From the NCBI GenBank assembly GCA_004194705.1, contig SADC01000907.1, positions 248,001 to 312,000 on the forward strand: a stretch of DNA of 64,000 bases, in the 5' to 3' direction. This DNA is from Ditylenchus dipsaci (lineage: Eukaryota; Nematoda; Chromadorea; Rhabditida; Anguinidae). Of this stretch, positions 11,862-21,338 are shown piece after piece. Within the stretch, counting starts at the first letter, position 1; the number at the start of each line of letters is the position of its first letter. The notes beneath the pieces were generated by a model that saw nothing but the letters and a program-made list of their open reading frames with translations, had not been told where the DNA came from and searched no databases. Both the position numbers and the translations under genes were made by a program.

Positions 11862-12722
11862 AAATGATGCTGTCGCCAATTTTGTTCCCTAAAGTGCTCA
11901 TGTTTGATGTTCTTGTGTGTTTCTTTCGAAAAGTGACTTATTTTTAGTTATTTCTCAGTGAAAACTTTGTGTTCCTCCACATAGAATATCTGCTTCCTAT
12001 ATCTGTAATTTCTTTGCTTTTGTAATGTTGGGTATATTATCAGCTGTGATATGAGTCATCTTAATTGAGTTAAGTTGAATTTAATTAATTTATTCTTTCT
12101 AAATAGATGAAGTCAAGACTTTATGCTAAAATCTATAATATTAGTTGTAAATTGCTCAGAAGGTATAAATTATTGATTTGATTACATTATTTATTTAAAT
12201 AAAGAGAATAAAATTTTTGTAAACCTATACAGGATGTGTAAAAAAATTTCACCGCCTAAAAAAATTGATGAGCTAGACTGTCGTTTGGTCGCATTTAAAA
12301 ACACAAAAGAAGTGAAAAATCCACCCTCCAAAAGTCTCCAACCACCGAGTTCGACCGGGGCACTTTGACCGGGGCACTCAATTTAGGATAACACTATGCA
12401 GGGATTATTATTTTCTATTTAAAAGTACACATCGTATTTTTTCTGAGAAAAGGACCCTCAGATTCAAAAATGTATTCGTGGTACTTGTTTTGGACCTGTC
12501 TTTTGTACTAACTTATGGTCATGTTATATAACACAATGTAGCAAAGAGTCTTAACTTTTATGCAACATTTCTCGTAAAAGACGGTTGAATTTGTGTCCCT
12601 TAAAAAGGTTTTATATAAGTCAAAACTTTTAAATTTGGGTTGAAGTTGCTTGATTACTTTTTTTTATTACTTGTTGTTTTTTGCATTTTTGATGAAAATT
12701 GCCATATTTACTATGTCGGTAG
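11862..12722. other. VPS54 3' region and intergenic DNA
   Basis: Holds the VPS54 3' untranslated region, with AATAAA near 12198, then AT-rich sequence. The words ACCGGGGCACT repeat at about 12350-12378. No coding exon or clear transposon end was recognised, though an initiating exon of the next gene may lie here. Confidence 0.4.
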
Positions 12723-14146
12723 AAAATCGCTGCTGATAAGCGTCCTAGCAAGTACACAATAATGATAACAACTAGGTAAAATTAAGAAAAATTAATATTT
12801 TTCTTTATTGCGTGAAATGTTTAAGTCTAAAATTACGCTTGTGTTACTTTGCTGTTTAATCCAGCTAGCCTTTGCTAAATTTCACTATGTAAATTGTTTA
12901 AATTCTTAACATGTAACCTGTGACCTCAACTAAATTTTTTTAGAGTCAAAGTTCTAGTTTGCGCAATCGCTTATTCTCAGGCAGAAATGGTCGATCATCT
13001 AAAGCGAGTCAACTCAAAATGGACAATATTGTCAAAATATCGTTGTTTGAAATGCCTAAAGAAATCGAAAATTCAGTGACTAGTAACCAAAAAGTAATTT
13101 TCTTGTTATTGTTTAAATACATTTTGAAAAAGCTTTACTTTACACTAGGTAATAACCTAAATTTATAATTATCTAGGTAATTATACAACTCTAATCCGGA
13201 TCAGTTCAACCGCCTGATTAAAAACCTTAACTTTTTTCATAATACGATTTTTTTTCATCTCAATTTGAGCTTTCAAACTTTTGGTTTGGCAAATAATGTC
13301 AAAAAAAATTAGTTCTCCATATTATTAATTTTTGAAAAATGACCCAAAATCACTTCTCGAAATAGTTTTTCTGTTTTTTCAATGTTCAGCTATTATAGTT
13401 AAAAAAACTATAAAATAAAATGCATAAATACTTTCTGTCATAAAAATCTAAAAATTTGTCAAACAATTTTGCCTTTCCCTCTTCAAAGACAAAGCCAACC
13501 AGGATTTGTTAGTTTAATCAAAAAAGCCGTCAAAGCACAGTTTTGCCGGTCTTTTTGTCCTTAAAATAACTCAATAACGCATTACCTATTTTTGAGAATT
13601 TTAAGTTAACCAAAGCTGTTGAGCCATTGATCAAGCAGTTGGAGTTCGACCCTTCCACTTCTGAGCAACGACTTATCTCCTACTCGGTTATTGATCTGGA
13701 GGACACCTCTTTGGCTGATGAAAGTACAGAAAAACTGGAAAACAACAGTGGCGAGGGTCAAGTAGCACCAGCTGCAGTTCGCCCATTTAAGGTGATAAAA
13801 TGAGCCCGAAAACATAAGATCTTAAAAATTATAAATATATGGGCTGCTATATAAAGTATAAAATTTGTATAGCAAGAAAAAAGTATAAGAGACATAACTA
13901 GAATACATTTAATGGGTGTTTTAACCTGCGATGTGAAAAATTGCGAAAAAAATTAAAGTTTTTTAACAGCACCGACGCAGAAGTTTACATTATTTAAGTT
14001 AAAACTAAGCCTTGCATCCTGTTTACTTTTTTTCAAATACTTTGCAGATCAACAAATCCGCATCTCTTCGTGCAAGTGCAAGAAATATGAAATCTACATG
14101 TTTGAAGAAAAGTGGCAAGATTTTGAACGCAGGTGTGCATTATTAA
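12723..14146 (+). CDS. Unrecognised protein-coding gene, 5' incomplete
   Basis: Four exons join in one frame: 12723-12775, about 12946-13093, 13606-13791 and 14048-14146, with standard GT...AG borders and TAA at 14144-14146. The predicted protein of about 160 residues has no domain I can name. It is Ser/Lys-rich at the start (SLRNRLFSGRNGRSSKASQL), has an acidic middle (IDLEDTSLADESTEKLE) and a basic tail with LRASARNMKSTCLKKSGK. The start was not found; the AGAG acceptor at 12943/12945 is ambiguous. Consistent phase across three introns is the main support. It could be a lineage-specific gene. Confidence 0.45.
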
Positions 14147-14737
14147 AGTACAAATACTACCGCATTTTTTCTAAGGCAATTTATATATTATATTAAAAGG
14201 GCAGGAGAGGAGCTCGAGGCCAAAATTAGGGGTGTAACCGTGTTTCATCATCTTTTTAACACAAAGTCAATACCTTTCAAGTGGTGTGAAGGGCGCGTCC
14301 TTCTTTTGAAATAAATACGTTTTTAACCCTATTTTCTGGCGCAGCTCAGCCTGTGCATATGTCTGCCTACCCCCTTCCCCACTCTTATTAATGGTTGCAT
14401 TTTCCAAAAATTTTCAATTTTTAGTGGTTTAAGACCACACCCTATTTCTATTGCTGCGAACCATTAACCATTAACCAAGGGCTGAAAAAAAAGGAATAAA
14501 ACAGAGAAGATACCTGAGGTCAAAGCGAGGGATGACAGCATCAACAGAGAAGAGAGGCAGAATTTTTTAAACCGATGGCTTTAGGATTCTGACACACACA
14601 ATTTCTTAATTCAGCGTATTCTTCGACTGTTTTCAAACAGAACTGCGCAAGTTTCCATAAAGTCAACAAACGTTTAGCACCCCGAAATTCCGCGTTGTTT
14701 TTCGAATTTCTCTAAAGCCAAACTTAGATTCTTAAAT
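14147..14737. other. Intergenic region upstream of cathepsin Z
   Basis: AT-rich sequence without a supported exon. The next gene's signal-peptide ATG follows at 14738. No promoter motif was identified with confidence. Confidence 0.35.
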
Positions 14738-16702
14738 ATGACCTTTCGACTAACAATACCCTTTTTGGCAGCTTATTTACTAGCATTAAAACGGTGTTTA
14801 AATTTTTTTTAATTTAAAAATTTTTGAGAAACTAAAAATTACTAAATTTAAAAAAACGACAAAAAAGGTAATTTAGGACTTATCCTCGCACCTACGAATT
14901 CCCTGGCTTTGAAGCTTCATTGCCCAGAGAATGGGTATTAGTATTCTACTAAAATTTTATTTTTCTTATTTTTTAAGGATTGGAGAGATGTTAATGGTGT
15001 AAATTACTGCAGCCCAACAAGAAATCAGCATATACCTGTAATTTTTTGGAGTTTTTAAATTTAAATAATACAATTTTTATTAGGTTTATTGTGGCAGTTG
15101 CTGGGTGTTCGGATCATTGGGTATGCTTTTTACACTGCTAACTTAATTTTCATATAAGAACCAGGCGCTTTGAATGACCGCTTCAATGTGGCTCGGAAAA
15201 ACAAATGGCCAATGACTATGCTCTCGCCTCAGGTATGCTTAATTGTAATTTAATGTCCAAAAAACAAATGAATACGATTAAATAATCCTAAACATGGATC
15301 ATTTTTTCAAACTCAGGCTGTTAATTAGTTCAAAGACTTTTTCAAGTAATTTCAAACATTTGAATTAGAAAAAGTGAAAATCGTAGAAGGCACTAAGCAT
15401 TTGAATTTTTCAGGAAATTATTGATTGCAATGGAAAAGGAAGTTGTCAGGGTGGTGAAGTAGGCAATGTAGGTTTTAATCAAAACCACCCAAATTTTTAA
15501 ATAAAAACTTAGGTGTATGATCATGCCAAAAATAATGGTTTGGTAGAAGAGGGCTGCAACAACTACAAGGCTGTTAATGGAAGTTAGTTAACAATAAAAA
15601 TAAGTAGAGAACAGTGCATAATCAAATATAAGTAAAATAAAAATCAATCGTCAAAAATAATAGTCATAGCTAATGCGACTTTATTTAGCCTAAGATTAAG
15701 TTTTTATTATTATAATTTTTTGCAGAATGTGACCAGTTCACCAGATGCGGCACTTGCTGGCCCGACAATTGTTATGGCATTCAAAATTACACTCGCTACT
15801 ACATCAAAGACTATGGCAAACTAGCTGGTCGAGAAAACATGATGTCAGAAATTCACAACAGAGGGCCTATTGCCTGGTAGATACTACTATTGGTGTTTAC
15901 ACTACACCAATATAGCTTAATTATATATATATATTTAGCTCTATCGGGCCACTGAGAAGTTTGATATGCACTACACTGGCGGAATTTACCAAGAATATGG
16001 GGATAATCCGGTAAAAACCGACATATTTTGCATCTTTTTTGTTAAATTCAGAAAAGTTGTGTTTCGGACAAAAATATTTAAAGGGCCATGACCACACGTT
16101 TTTGAATGTTCCCCGCCAATTCAAAAATTTTCGCCTAATCATTAAAATTTGTACGGGGTTTCAACTTAGTTTCTAACAGTATAGTTGCGTTAGAAACCAA
16201 GTTAAAATATCCGTGCAGAAGTTTAATGATTAAGCTTTTTTTTGAATTGGCGGGGTAAACCGTTGTCGGAGACGGCAATGGCCCTTTTAATATTTTTGAA
16301 TTTTTATGTTGATGTGTGTATATTGTTGGCTTTAGACCAACCACATCGTGAGTGTGACTGGCTGGGGCTATGACAAGGACACAAATGTTGAGTACTGGAT
16401 TGTGCGAAACTCTTGGGGAGAAGCTTGGGGTGAAAAGGGATGGTTCCGTATAGTCACTTCTATCTATCAGAATGGAAGAGGAGGTGACTTTTTTGTTAGT
16501 TCACTAAAGGCTGCTTTAGCCATTGTATTGATACAGGATGACTCAAGAATTAATCTCATTGCTTGCGTGTTAAAGTAAAAAAACCAAGCGCAAAATTGTT
16601 TGCTTAGAAACTTCTTGTATTTATCTAATTGCAGACATGCTCAACTTAGGAATTGAAAGGGATTGCTATTTCGCAGACCCAGACACCAGCAATTTGGATT
16701 AA
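14738..16702 (+). CDS. CTSZ: Cathepsin Z/X, lysosomal cysteine carboxypeptidase
   Basis: Papain-family (C1A) cysteine protease that removes C-terminal residues in lysosomes or after secretion. Exon 1 (14738-14793) starts [17 protein letters not shown], a signal peptide. It joins exon 2 (14877-14934) and a [10 protein letters not shown] exon at 14978. The active-site Cys lies in VYCGSCW (about 15083), the catalytic His in TNHIVSV (about 16336) and the Asn in [10 protein letters not shown] (about 16400). QHIP upstream of CGSCW and the very short prosegment are typical of cathepsin Z rather than B or L. About ten exons; TAA at 16700-16702. The intron at 16012-16335 carries a foldback repeat. CGSCWVFG has VF where human cathepsin Z has AH, away from the catalytic residues. 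Confidence 0.93.
16082..16290. repeat. Foldback MITE in cathepsin Z intron
   Basis: Arms with AAGGGCCATG...CCCCGCCAATTCAAAAA and TTTTTGAATTGGCGGGG...CAATGGCCCTTT face each other. The centre near 16180 contains TAGTTTCTAAC and GTTAGAAACCAAG. The element is about 210 bases and non-coding, and accounts for the one long intron of the gene. The word TTGAATTGGCGGGG recurs near 52480. Confidence 0.7.
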
Positions 16703-16825
16703 AAACATTAATTTAGAAGGTTTAAAAACTCTATACAGTTAGCTATTTCTAAATCGCTTATGTCTAAAATAATTTTTGGCTGAATAAAATATAATTTAAA
16801 TATGCAATCTATCTACAAATCAACA

Positions 16826-17259
16826 TCAAACCATCTGTGTGGCAAAACGATTTTTATAATTTCCAACAATTCCTTTACTTCTGATGTATGTATGCAATTT
16901 TCGGTAGTCAGGAATGGGATCTTCAAGCAGTACTAGTTTAGGGCCACTAACGAAAATCTGACACCTTCTGGCTCCATCTACATCAACAGATATCCAGTGT
17001 TTCGCTTCTGCAGCTATGCTAGGGTCTTGTTTGGATGTGTCACTTCTGTTGGTAATTTAGTTATTATTTTTTAAAGTAGATTAAGCCTCGGAAAATTCTC
17101 TACAACATCTTTCCGCTAAAAATCTTCAAGCTGAAGACCCGTGGATAATAGTCGATTATTACCACTACCTAAATATAAGGGCTTTGTAGCTAGCTTTTAT
17201 TCTAAGTTTTTTCAACAATCTAATATCCTGAAGTGAGTTTTCAAACTGTTTTTCATCTC
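16826..17259 (-). CDS. Unrecognised minus-strand gene, 3' part
   Basis: On the minus strand, 17045-16826 is an open exon of 73 codons ending in TGA (16826-16828). It is preceded by an ACCAACAG acceptor and encodes KHWISVDVDGARRCQIFVSG and LEDPIPDYRKLHTYIRSKG. A further exon at 17259-17169 (DEKQFENSLQDIRLLKKLRI) has proper splice sites, but its link to the last exon is uncertain. The sequence 5' of it is split by the MITE at 17274-17844. A coding-like fragment resumes beyond 17849. I do not recognise the family. Codon structure and the long exon support a real gene lying head-to-head with the gene at 17937. Confidence 0.45.
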
Positions 17260-17273
17260 CTGGAATAATACTA

Positions 17274-17844
17274 CAGTCGACGCTCTCTATAAGATACATC
17301 CCTAAAGTTCGTTCCCGCCTTGGGTCCGACACCTTTTCAGCCTGATTTCTAAATGTTTTGCCAAATATGATTCGTCAGTCTAGTCGGAAATATCGCAAGG
17401 ATTCCGATTTTACCGATCGTTTCAAAAGTCTTGCTAGTAAGACTCGCGACGCTCTCTATAAGATACGTCTTTTTAATATTTAGGTGTACAGTCAAACCCT
17501 ATATTGCAGCCACCTCTATGTTACATCCGCTTTATTGTTTTGGATTGGCTGGCCGGAAAATAAATTACCTATTATCAACCCTCTATATTGCATCCGGGCA
17601 GGGCCGGTCCCTTGCGGGATGCAATATAGAGGTTTGACTGTATCTTATAGAGAGCGTCGCGGGTCTTACTGGCAAAACTTTTGTCGATTGCAAAAACGAT
17701 CGGTAAAATCGAAATCCTTGTGATATTTCCGACTATACTAAAGAATCATATTTGGCAAAGGCTTTCGGAAATCAGGTTGAAAGAAGTGTCGGACCCTAGA
17801 CGGGAACGAACTTTATGGGTGTATCTTATAGAGAGCGCCGACTG
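17274..17844. repeat. CAGTCGACGCTCTCTATAAG MITE (outer copy)
   Basis: A 571-base element with TA duplications and inverted ends CAGTCGACGCTCTCTATAAG and CAGTCGGCGCTCTCTATAAG. Its arms carry the conserved block with GGTCCGACAC, AGTCGGAAATATCGCAAGG and TTTTACCGATCG, shared with elements at 18682, 28573 and 55222. A second MITE is nested at 17489-17640. Confidence 0.8.
17489..17640. repeat. Nested CAGTCAAACC MITE
   Basis: A 152-base palindromic element between TA dinucleotides, with ends CAGTCAAACCCTATATTGCA and CAGTCAAACCTCTATATTGC. It is inserted in the left-centre part of the larger element at 17274-17844. It has the pogo/Tigger end type but shares none of the outer element's arm sequence. 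Confidence 0.8.
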
Positions 17845-17936
17845 TATCATAAAGAAATCCTCTGCTCTAAAAACTAATAAAAGACAAGTCCGAACTAGTT
17901 AAATAAGGTACTGACTTCAACCTATTTTCATCTTAG

Positions 17937-18571
17937 AAACAACTTTTTAGTGGTTTTTGGGCAGCTTTCGACAGTTTGGTGACAGTGAGTGCTATTCCTA
18001 TAGGAATGTACCTGTTGTTTATCGGAACGCCTATATTTTTGCTAGAGTTTGGCCGTGTTATTCGAATGTGTTGTGGGTAAGTTGATCTTTATAGATCATG
18101 CATTTATATTCTCATTTTTCAATTTTATAGGACAAATGGTGCGTGTTGCAGAGTTTTTAGCATAGTACTCGGTTTCGATAGATGGAAAAGAGGTGATTTT
18201 TTATTTTCCAATATTGAAAATGCAAAGCGATACAAAACTTTTTTGCTTTCAATAATCAAAAAAAATACTATTTAACTTCGACTTTTTAACAGGGCTTATG
18301 TATTGCCTTGTATCAGTCCCCTTGTTCATGCCAGATGTATCCAATACTTCGGCTAAGATCGCAGGTGCTTTTATTTTATAAACGTGATTAGTTGTGTATT
18401 AATCTAGATTGTTCAGGCTGTCTACTATTTATTACCGGCGCCCTGTATTCAGCCAAAACTTGTCAGAAGAAGAAGGTAAAAATGTATGTGCTGAATAGTC
18501 CGTCAGCAGGTGGTATGCAACAAAATAACCCCATCACTTACAACACCACTTCGACTACGTCGCCAGCTTAG
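17937..18571 (+). CDS. Flower (CACFD1)-like tetraspan membrane protein, 5' incomplete
   Basis: Exons 17937-18076, 18131-18192, 18293-18364 and 18417-18571 join in phase and end in TAG. The protein has hydrophobic segments around IPIGMYLLFIGTPIFLLEFG, LMYCLVSVPLFMPDVS and CLLFITGALYSAKTC. A short basic loop (FDRWKRG) lies between, with a polar C-tail. This order and spacing resemble the Flower family, synaptic-vesicle/plasma-membrane proteins linked to endocytosis and calcium. The usual first transmembrane exon was not found, and the acidic residue of the pore-like segment appears as LLEFG. TMEM72-like proteins are an alternative. Confidence 0.5.
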
Positions 18572-18681
18572 ATTGCGGATAATATTTTTACTCGCCGCAA
18601 ATACACTGCGAATACACTGCAAATTACTTGTATATCACCGCAAAAAAATTTGCTGTATATCGCCTTCCTAGCTTGTCTATA

Positions 18682-19025
18682 CAGTCGAGTCCCGCTATAG
18701 TGCGACCCCAAAAGTTCGTTCCAGCCTCGGGTCCGACACTTTTTCACCTCGATTTTCAAAGCTTTTTTTAAATTCTGTTTTGACAGTCTGGTCGGAAATA
18801 TCGTAAGGATTCCGATTTTGCCGATCGTTTTTCAAGAACCTAAAATTTTTTCTTTTAAAAAAGGAAAAACCCGCTATAGTGCGACCACTTTTTAAAAAGA
18901 AAAAAAAAAACGACCAGACTGTCAAAACAGAATTTAAAAAAAGCTTTGAAAATCGAGGTAAAAAAAGTGTCGGACCCGAGGCTGGAACGAACTTTTGGGG
19001 ATCGCACTATAGCGGGACTCGACTG
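18682..19025. repeat. CAGTCGAGTCCCGCTATAGT MITE
   Basis: A 344-base foldback element flanked by TA. Its ends read CAGTCGAGTCCCGCTATAGT, and it has a second internal copy of the CCGCTATAGTGCGACC word near the centre. The arms carry the shared block (GGTCCGACACTTTTT, CGGAAATATCGTAAGG, GCCGATCGTTTTT). It is non-coding despite ORFs read through it. Confidence 0.85.
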
Positions 19026-19231
19026 TACTACATATTTAAATTATTTATTTTCAAATGTACTAATACATAGCTTATACTTTATGCCTTTAAATTATTGGGT
19101 ATTGTTTAATTTCTGAAAGCCTTAAATTTGTTAAAAATTATAATGGCACTATTTTTTTTTCTTTTAATTTCTTTTCTTCGTCTTTTAAGCTTTAGAAGAC
19201 TCGCTAGACACTGAAATTTACAATTTTTCAG

Positions 19232-19409
19232 ATTTTTTGAGCCTCAATCAAAAACTTCGAAAGAATATATAACAGCTGTTAGTACCGTTTTGATGTTAGT
19301 TTTAATTTTGTACTCCCCTTTTAAATATCATCGAAGACGGAAGAAAATCAAAAGAAACCTAAAATTTGAAGAGAAAACGGCCAAAAAAACTAAATTTGCA
19401 TCCGGTTAA
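19232..19409 (+). CDS. Small single-pass membrane protein exon (tentative)
   Basis: After a TTTTTCAG acceptor (ends 19231), an open frame of about 58 codons runs to TAA at 19407-19409. It encodes a hydrophobic segment, YITAVSTVLMLVLILYSPF, followed by a strongly basic tail (KYHRRRKKIKRNLKFEEK). This is the profile of a short C-terminally charged membrane protein. Upstream exons were not established, and no family is recognised. Confidence 0.35.
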
Positions 19410-20325
19410 CCAAATCATTTTCAAGTCTTTTTAAGATTTTTTTCAAAATTTTTGCCTAAAAATAAACATTTCTGTGATACATTTATATTTATCCCTCGCC
19501 TTGCTTTTGTTTTATTGGCTAAAAAATATGTTATTATTGTCTGGATAATTTATAGAACAATAATAATCAAAATGGCCTTTGTCATCATAACAGCTGTGCA
19601 AATAAAATACTAAATTGAAAAAAACAAAAACAATGCTTCTCACAAATGCACACACTAAAATTAAAAATTTTCAACCATCAGAAGGGTGTTGTTTTCAGGA
19701 TGAATTTGTAGGAAGAAAAACATATAAAGCTAAATTTTTGCATCAACATTAGCAAAAACATTTTAAAATGAGCTTTTTAATTTTAATATTTTGTCAATTT
19801 TTATAATTATTTATGAGTATGAGTTTGCTTTCGGCTGCAGTCCACAACTAAAAGCCTTCCAAGATAGTTCTAACTTAGGTACGAACTTTCTAAAAATGCA
19901 TTTTAAGCAGGGCTCTCAACTCAAAATTTCAAAAATAATAAGGACAAAATAAGGACATTTTCGGGTATTTTGGCAGAAAAATCGACGCTAGTTGCATATA
20001 TCCTCCTCCCCCAAATCACCTTTTTAAAGTGTTTTAAAACACCCTATATCGACTCAAAGTCGCCTCAAAAGTTCAAAAAAGAGTTCTTTTTGGTTATCGG
20101 GACCCCCATTATTTTCAAAATCTTTTTAAATGGGCATCCAAAAAAATATTTATTATTTAAAATAAACAGCAGAAAAAGCAGAGCTGCATGATGTACAAAA
20201 ACTTGCCAAAATGCGAAAATAGTGGGGGTCCCGATAACCAAAAAGTACCATGTAAAAAGTACCATTTAAAACACCCTATATAAACTCAAAGTCGCCTCAG
20301 GAGTTCAAAAAGGCTGTATGTGAAA

Positions 20326-20917
20326 ACTCCCGGCAAATGTGTGAAATTTCCCGACTAATTAATTAATTTTCCCGGCAAATTCAAATTTGCCTAAAAGTAA
20401 TGAATTTTCCCGACAAATCTGTGAAATTTCCCGACAAATCTGTGAAATTTCCCGGCGAATTTTCCGATCACCCGAAAGATGTTTTTTTAATTCTTTGAGT
20501 AATTTTCAAAGAGAGCTCGCAAATGATAAAAACAGAAAATTAGTCAATGAATCAGCTTACTGTATCCAATTTCCTCCATTTTCAGTCACCCATTCATCGA
20601 CATCTTCCTTGCTAGAGCAATCCTTTGCAGTTGTCCATTCGCGCGCCACACCACGCTTCTTTTGTTGCTTAGCTTGGAATTGCATCTCTGAGAGTATTAC
20701 CTAAGTCATTTCAAGTAATTTTTTTGAAACAAGAAACAAGGCAGCCGGCACACAACAAATTAAACATTATAATTAAAGTATTTGCCGGGAACTTTCACAG
20801 ATTTGCCGGGAAATTTCACAGATTTGTCGGGAAAATTCATTACTTTTAGACAAATTTGAATTTGCCGGGAAAATTAATTAATTAGTCGGGAAATTTCACA
20901 CATTTGTCGGGAGTTTT
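20326..20917. mobile_element. Foldback element with tandem-word arms, MULE-like
   Basis: Left arm (about 20326-20465) and right arm (about 20780-20917) are reverse complements. They are built from iterations of CCCGRCAAATCTGTGAAATT, with an AATTAATTAATTTTCCCGG spacer. Arms of this kind resemble those of the complete MULE at 55656-58144, though the word differs. The unique centre contains a coding-like stretch on the minus strand. No TSD is obvious because it sits inside another element. Confidence 0.6.
20563..20693 (-). pseudogene. Coding remnant inside foldback element
   Basis: On the minus strand an open stretch of about 43 codons, beginning near 20693, encodes KQQKKRGVAREWTTAKDCSS and DEWVTENGGNWIQ. 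The codon-like composition and W-rich pattern recall the N-terminal portion of MULE-associated proteins, but the match is not strong. A stop or GT follows at about 20563. It may be a captured exon or a relic of the element's own transposase. Confidence 0.3.
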
Positions 20918-21338
20918 CAATTTGATCCGTTCAAAAAAGACATTATTTTTGAGTTCTGATCAATAAAAAAATGATTTTGGAGGCTTCTAAATTTCGACTT
21001 TTTACCTGTTTTACCATGTTTTTCAACATCAGACTTGGCAAAAAAAAGCCTCTGAAAGCATTTTTGATCAAGAGTCTTGCTCGGAATTATGTATAAGGTA
21101 AGTGAGTGCGCGCATCTCTAACCACTTTATACATAATTCCGAGCAAGACTCTTGATCAAAAATGCATTTAGATGATATAGCGCCAAAAATCTATTGCCTC
21201 AAGTGCTCATTGCTCTTTTGGGGCTTAAAAATAAGATTTTGACGTGAAATTTTTAAAACTTAAAAGATTTGGAGTCCTCAAATAAGGACAAATCTTATTA
21301 ATAAGGACGTTTGAGAGCCCTGATTTTAAGTGATCAAA

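Larger units (their letters stand above)
19908..21322. mobile_element. Composite hAT-like non-autonomous element, 8-bp TSD
   Basis: A 1415-base element with ends CAGGGCTCTCAACTCAAAAT and (reverse) CAGGGCTCTCAAACGTCC. It is bracketed by the exact octamer ATTTTAAG (19900-19907 and 21323-21330). Both ends carry AAGGACA words shared with copies at 27753-27954 and 47192-47723. At least three unrelated repeats are nested inside: a GGTTATCGGGACCCCC palindrome (about 20090-20245), a long tandem-word foldback (20326-20917) and a GATCAAGAGTCTTGCTCGG hairpin (about 21057-21165). It lies just upstream of the next gene's first exon. Confidence 0.85.

Noticed and set aside
18568..19070. Overlapping open frames on both strands
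   Set aside because: They coincide exactly with the MITE at 18682-19025 and arise from its palindromic arms.
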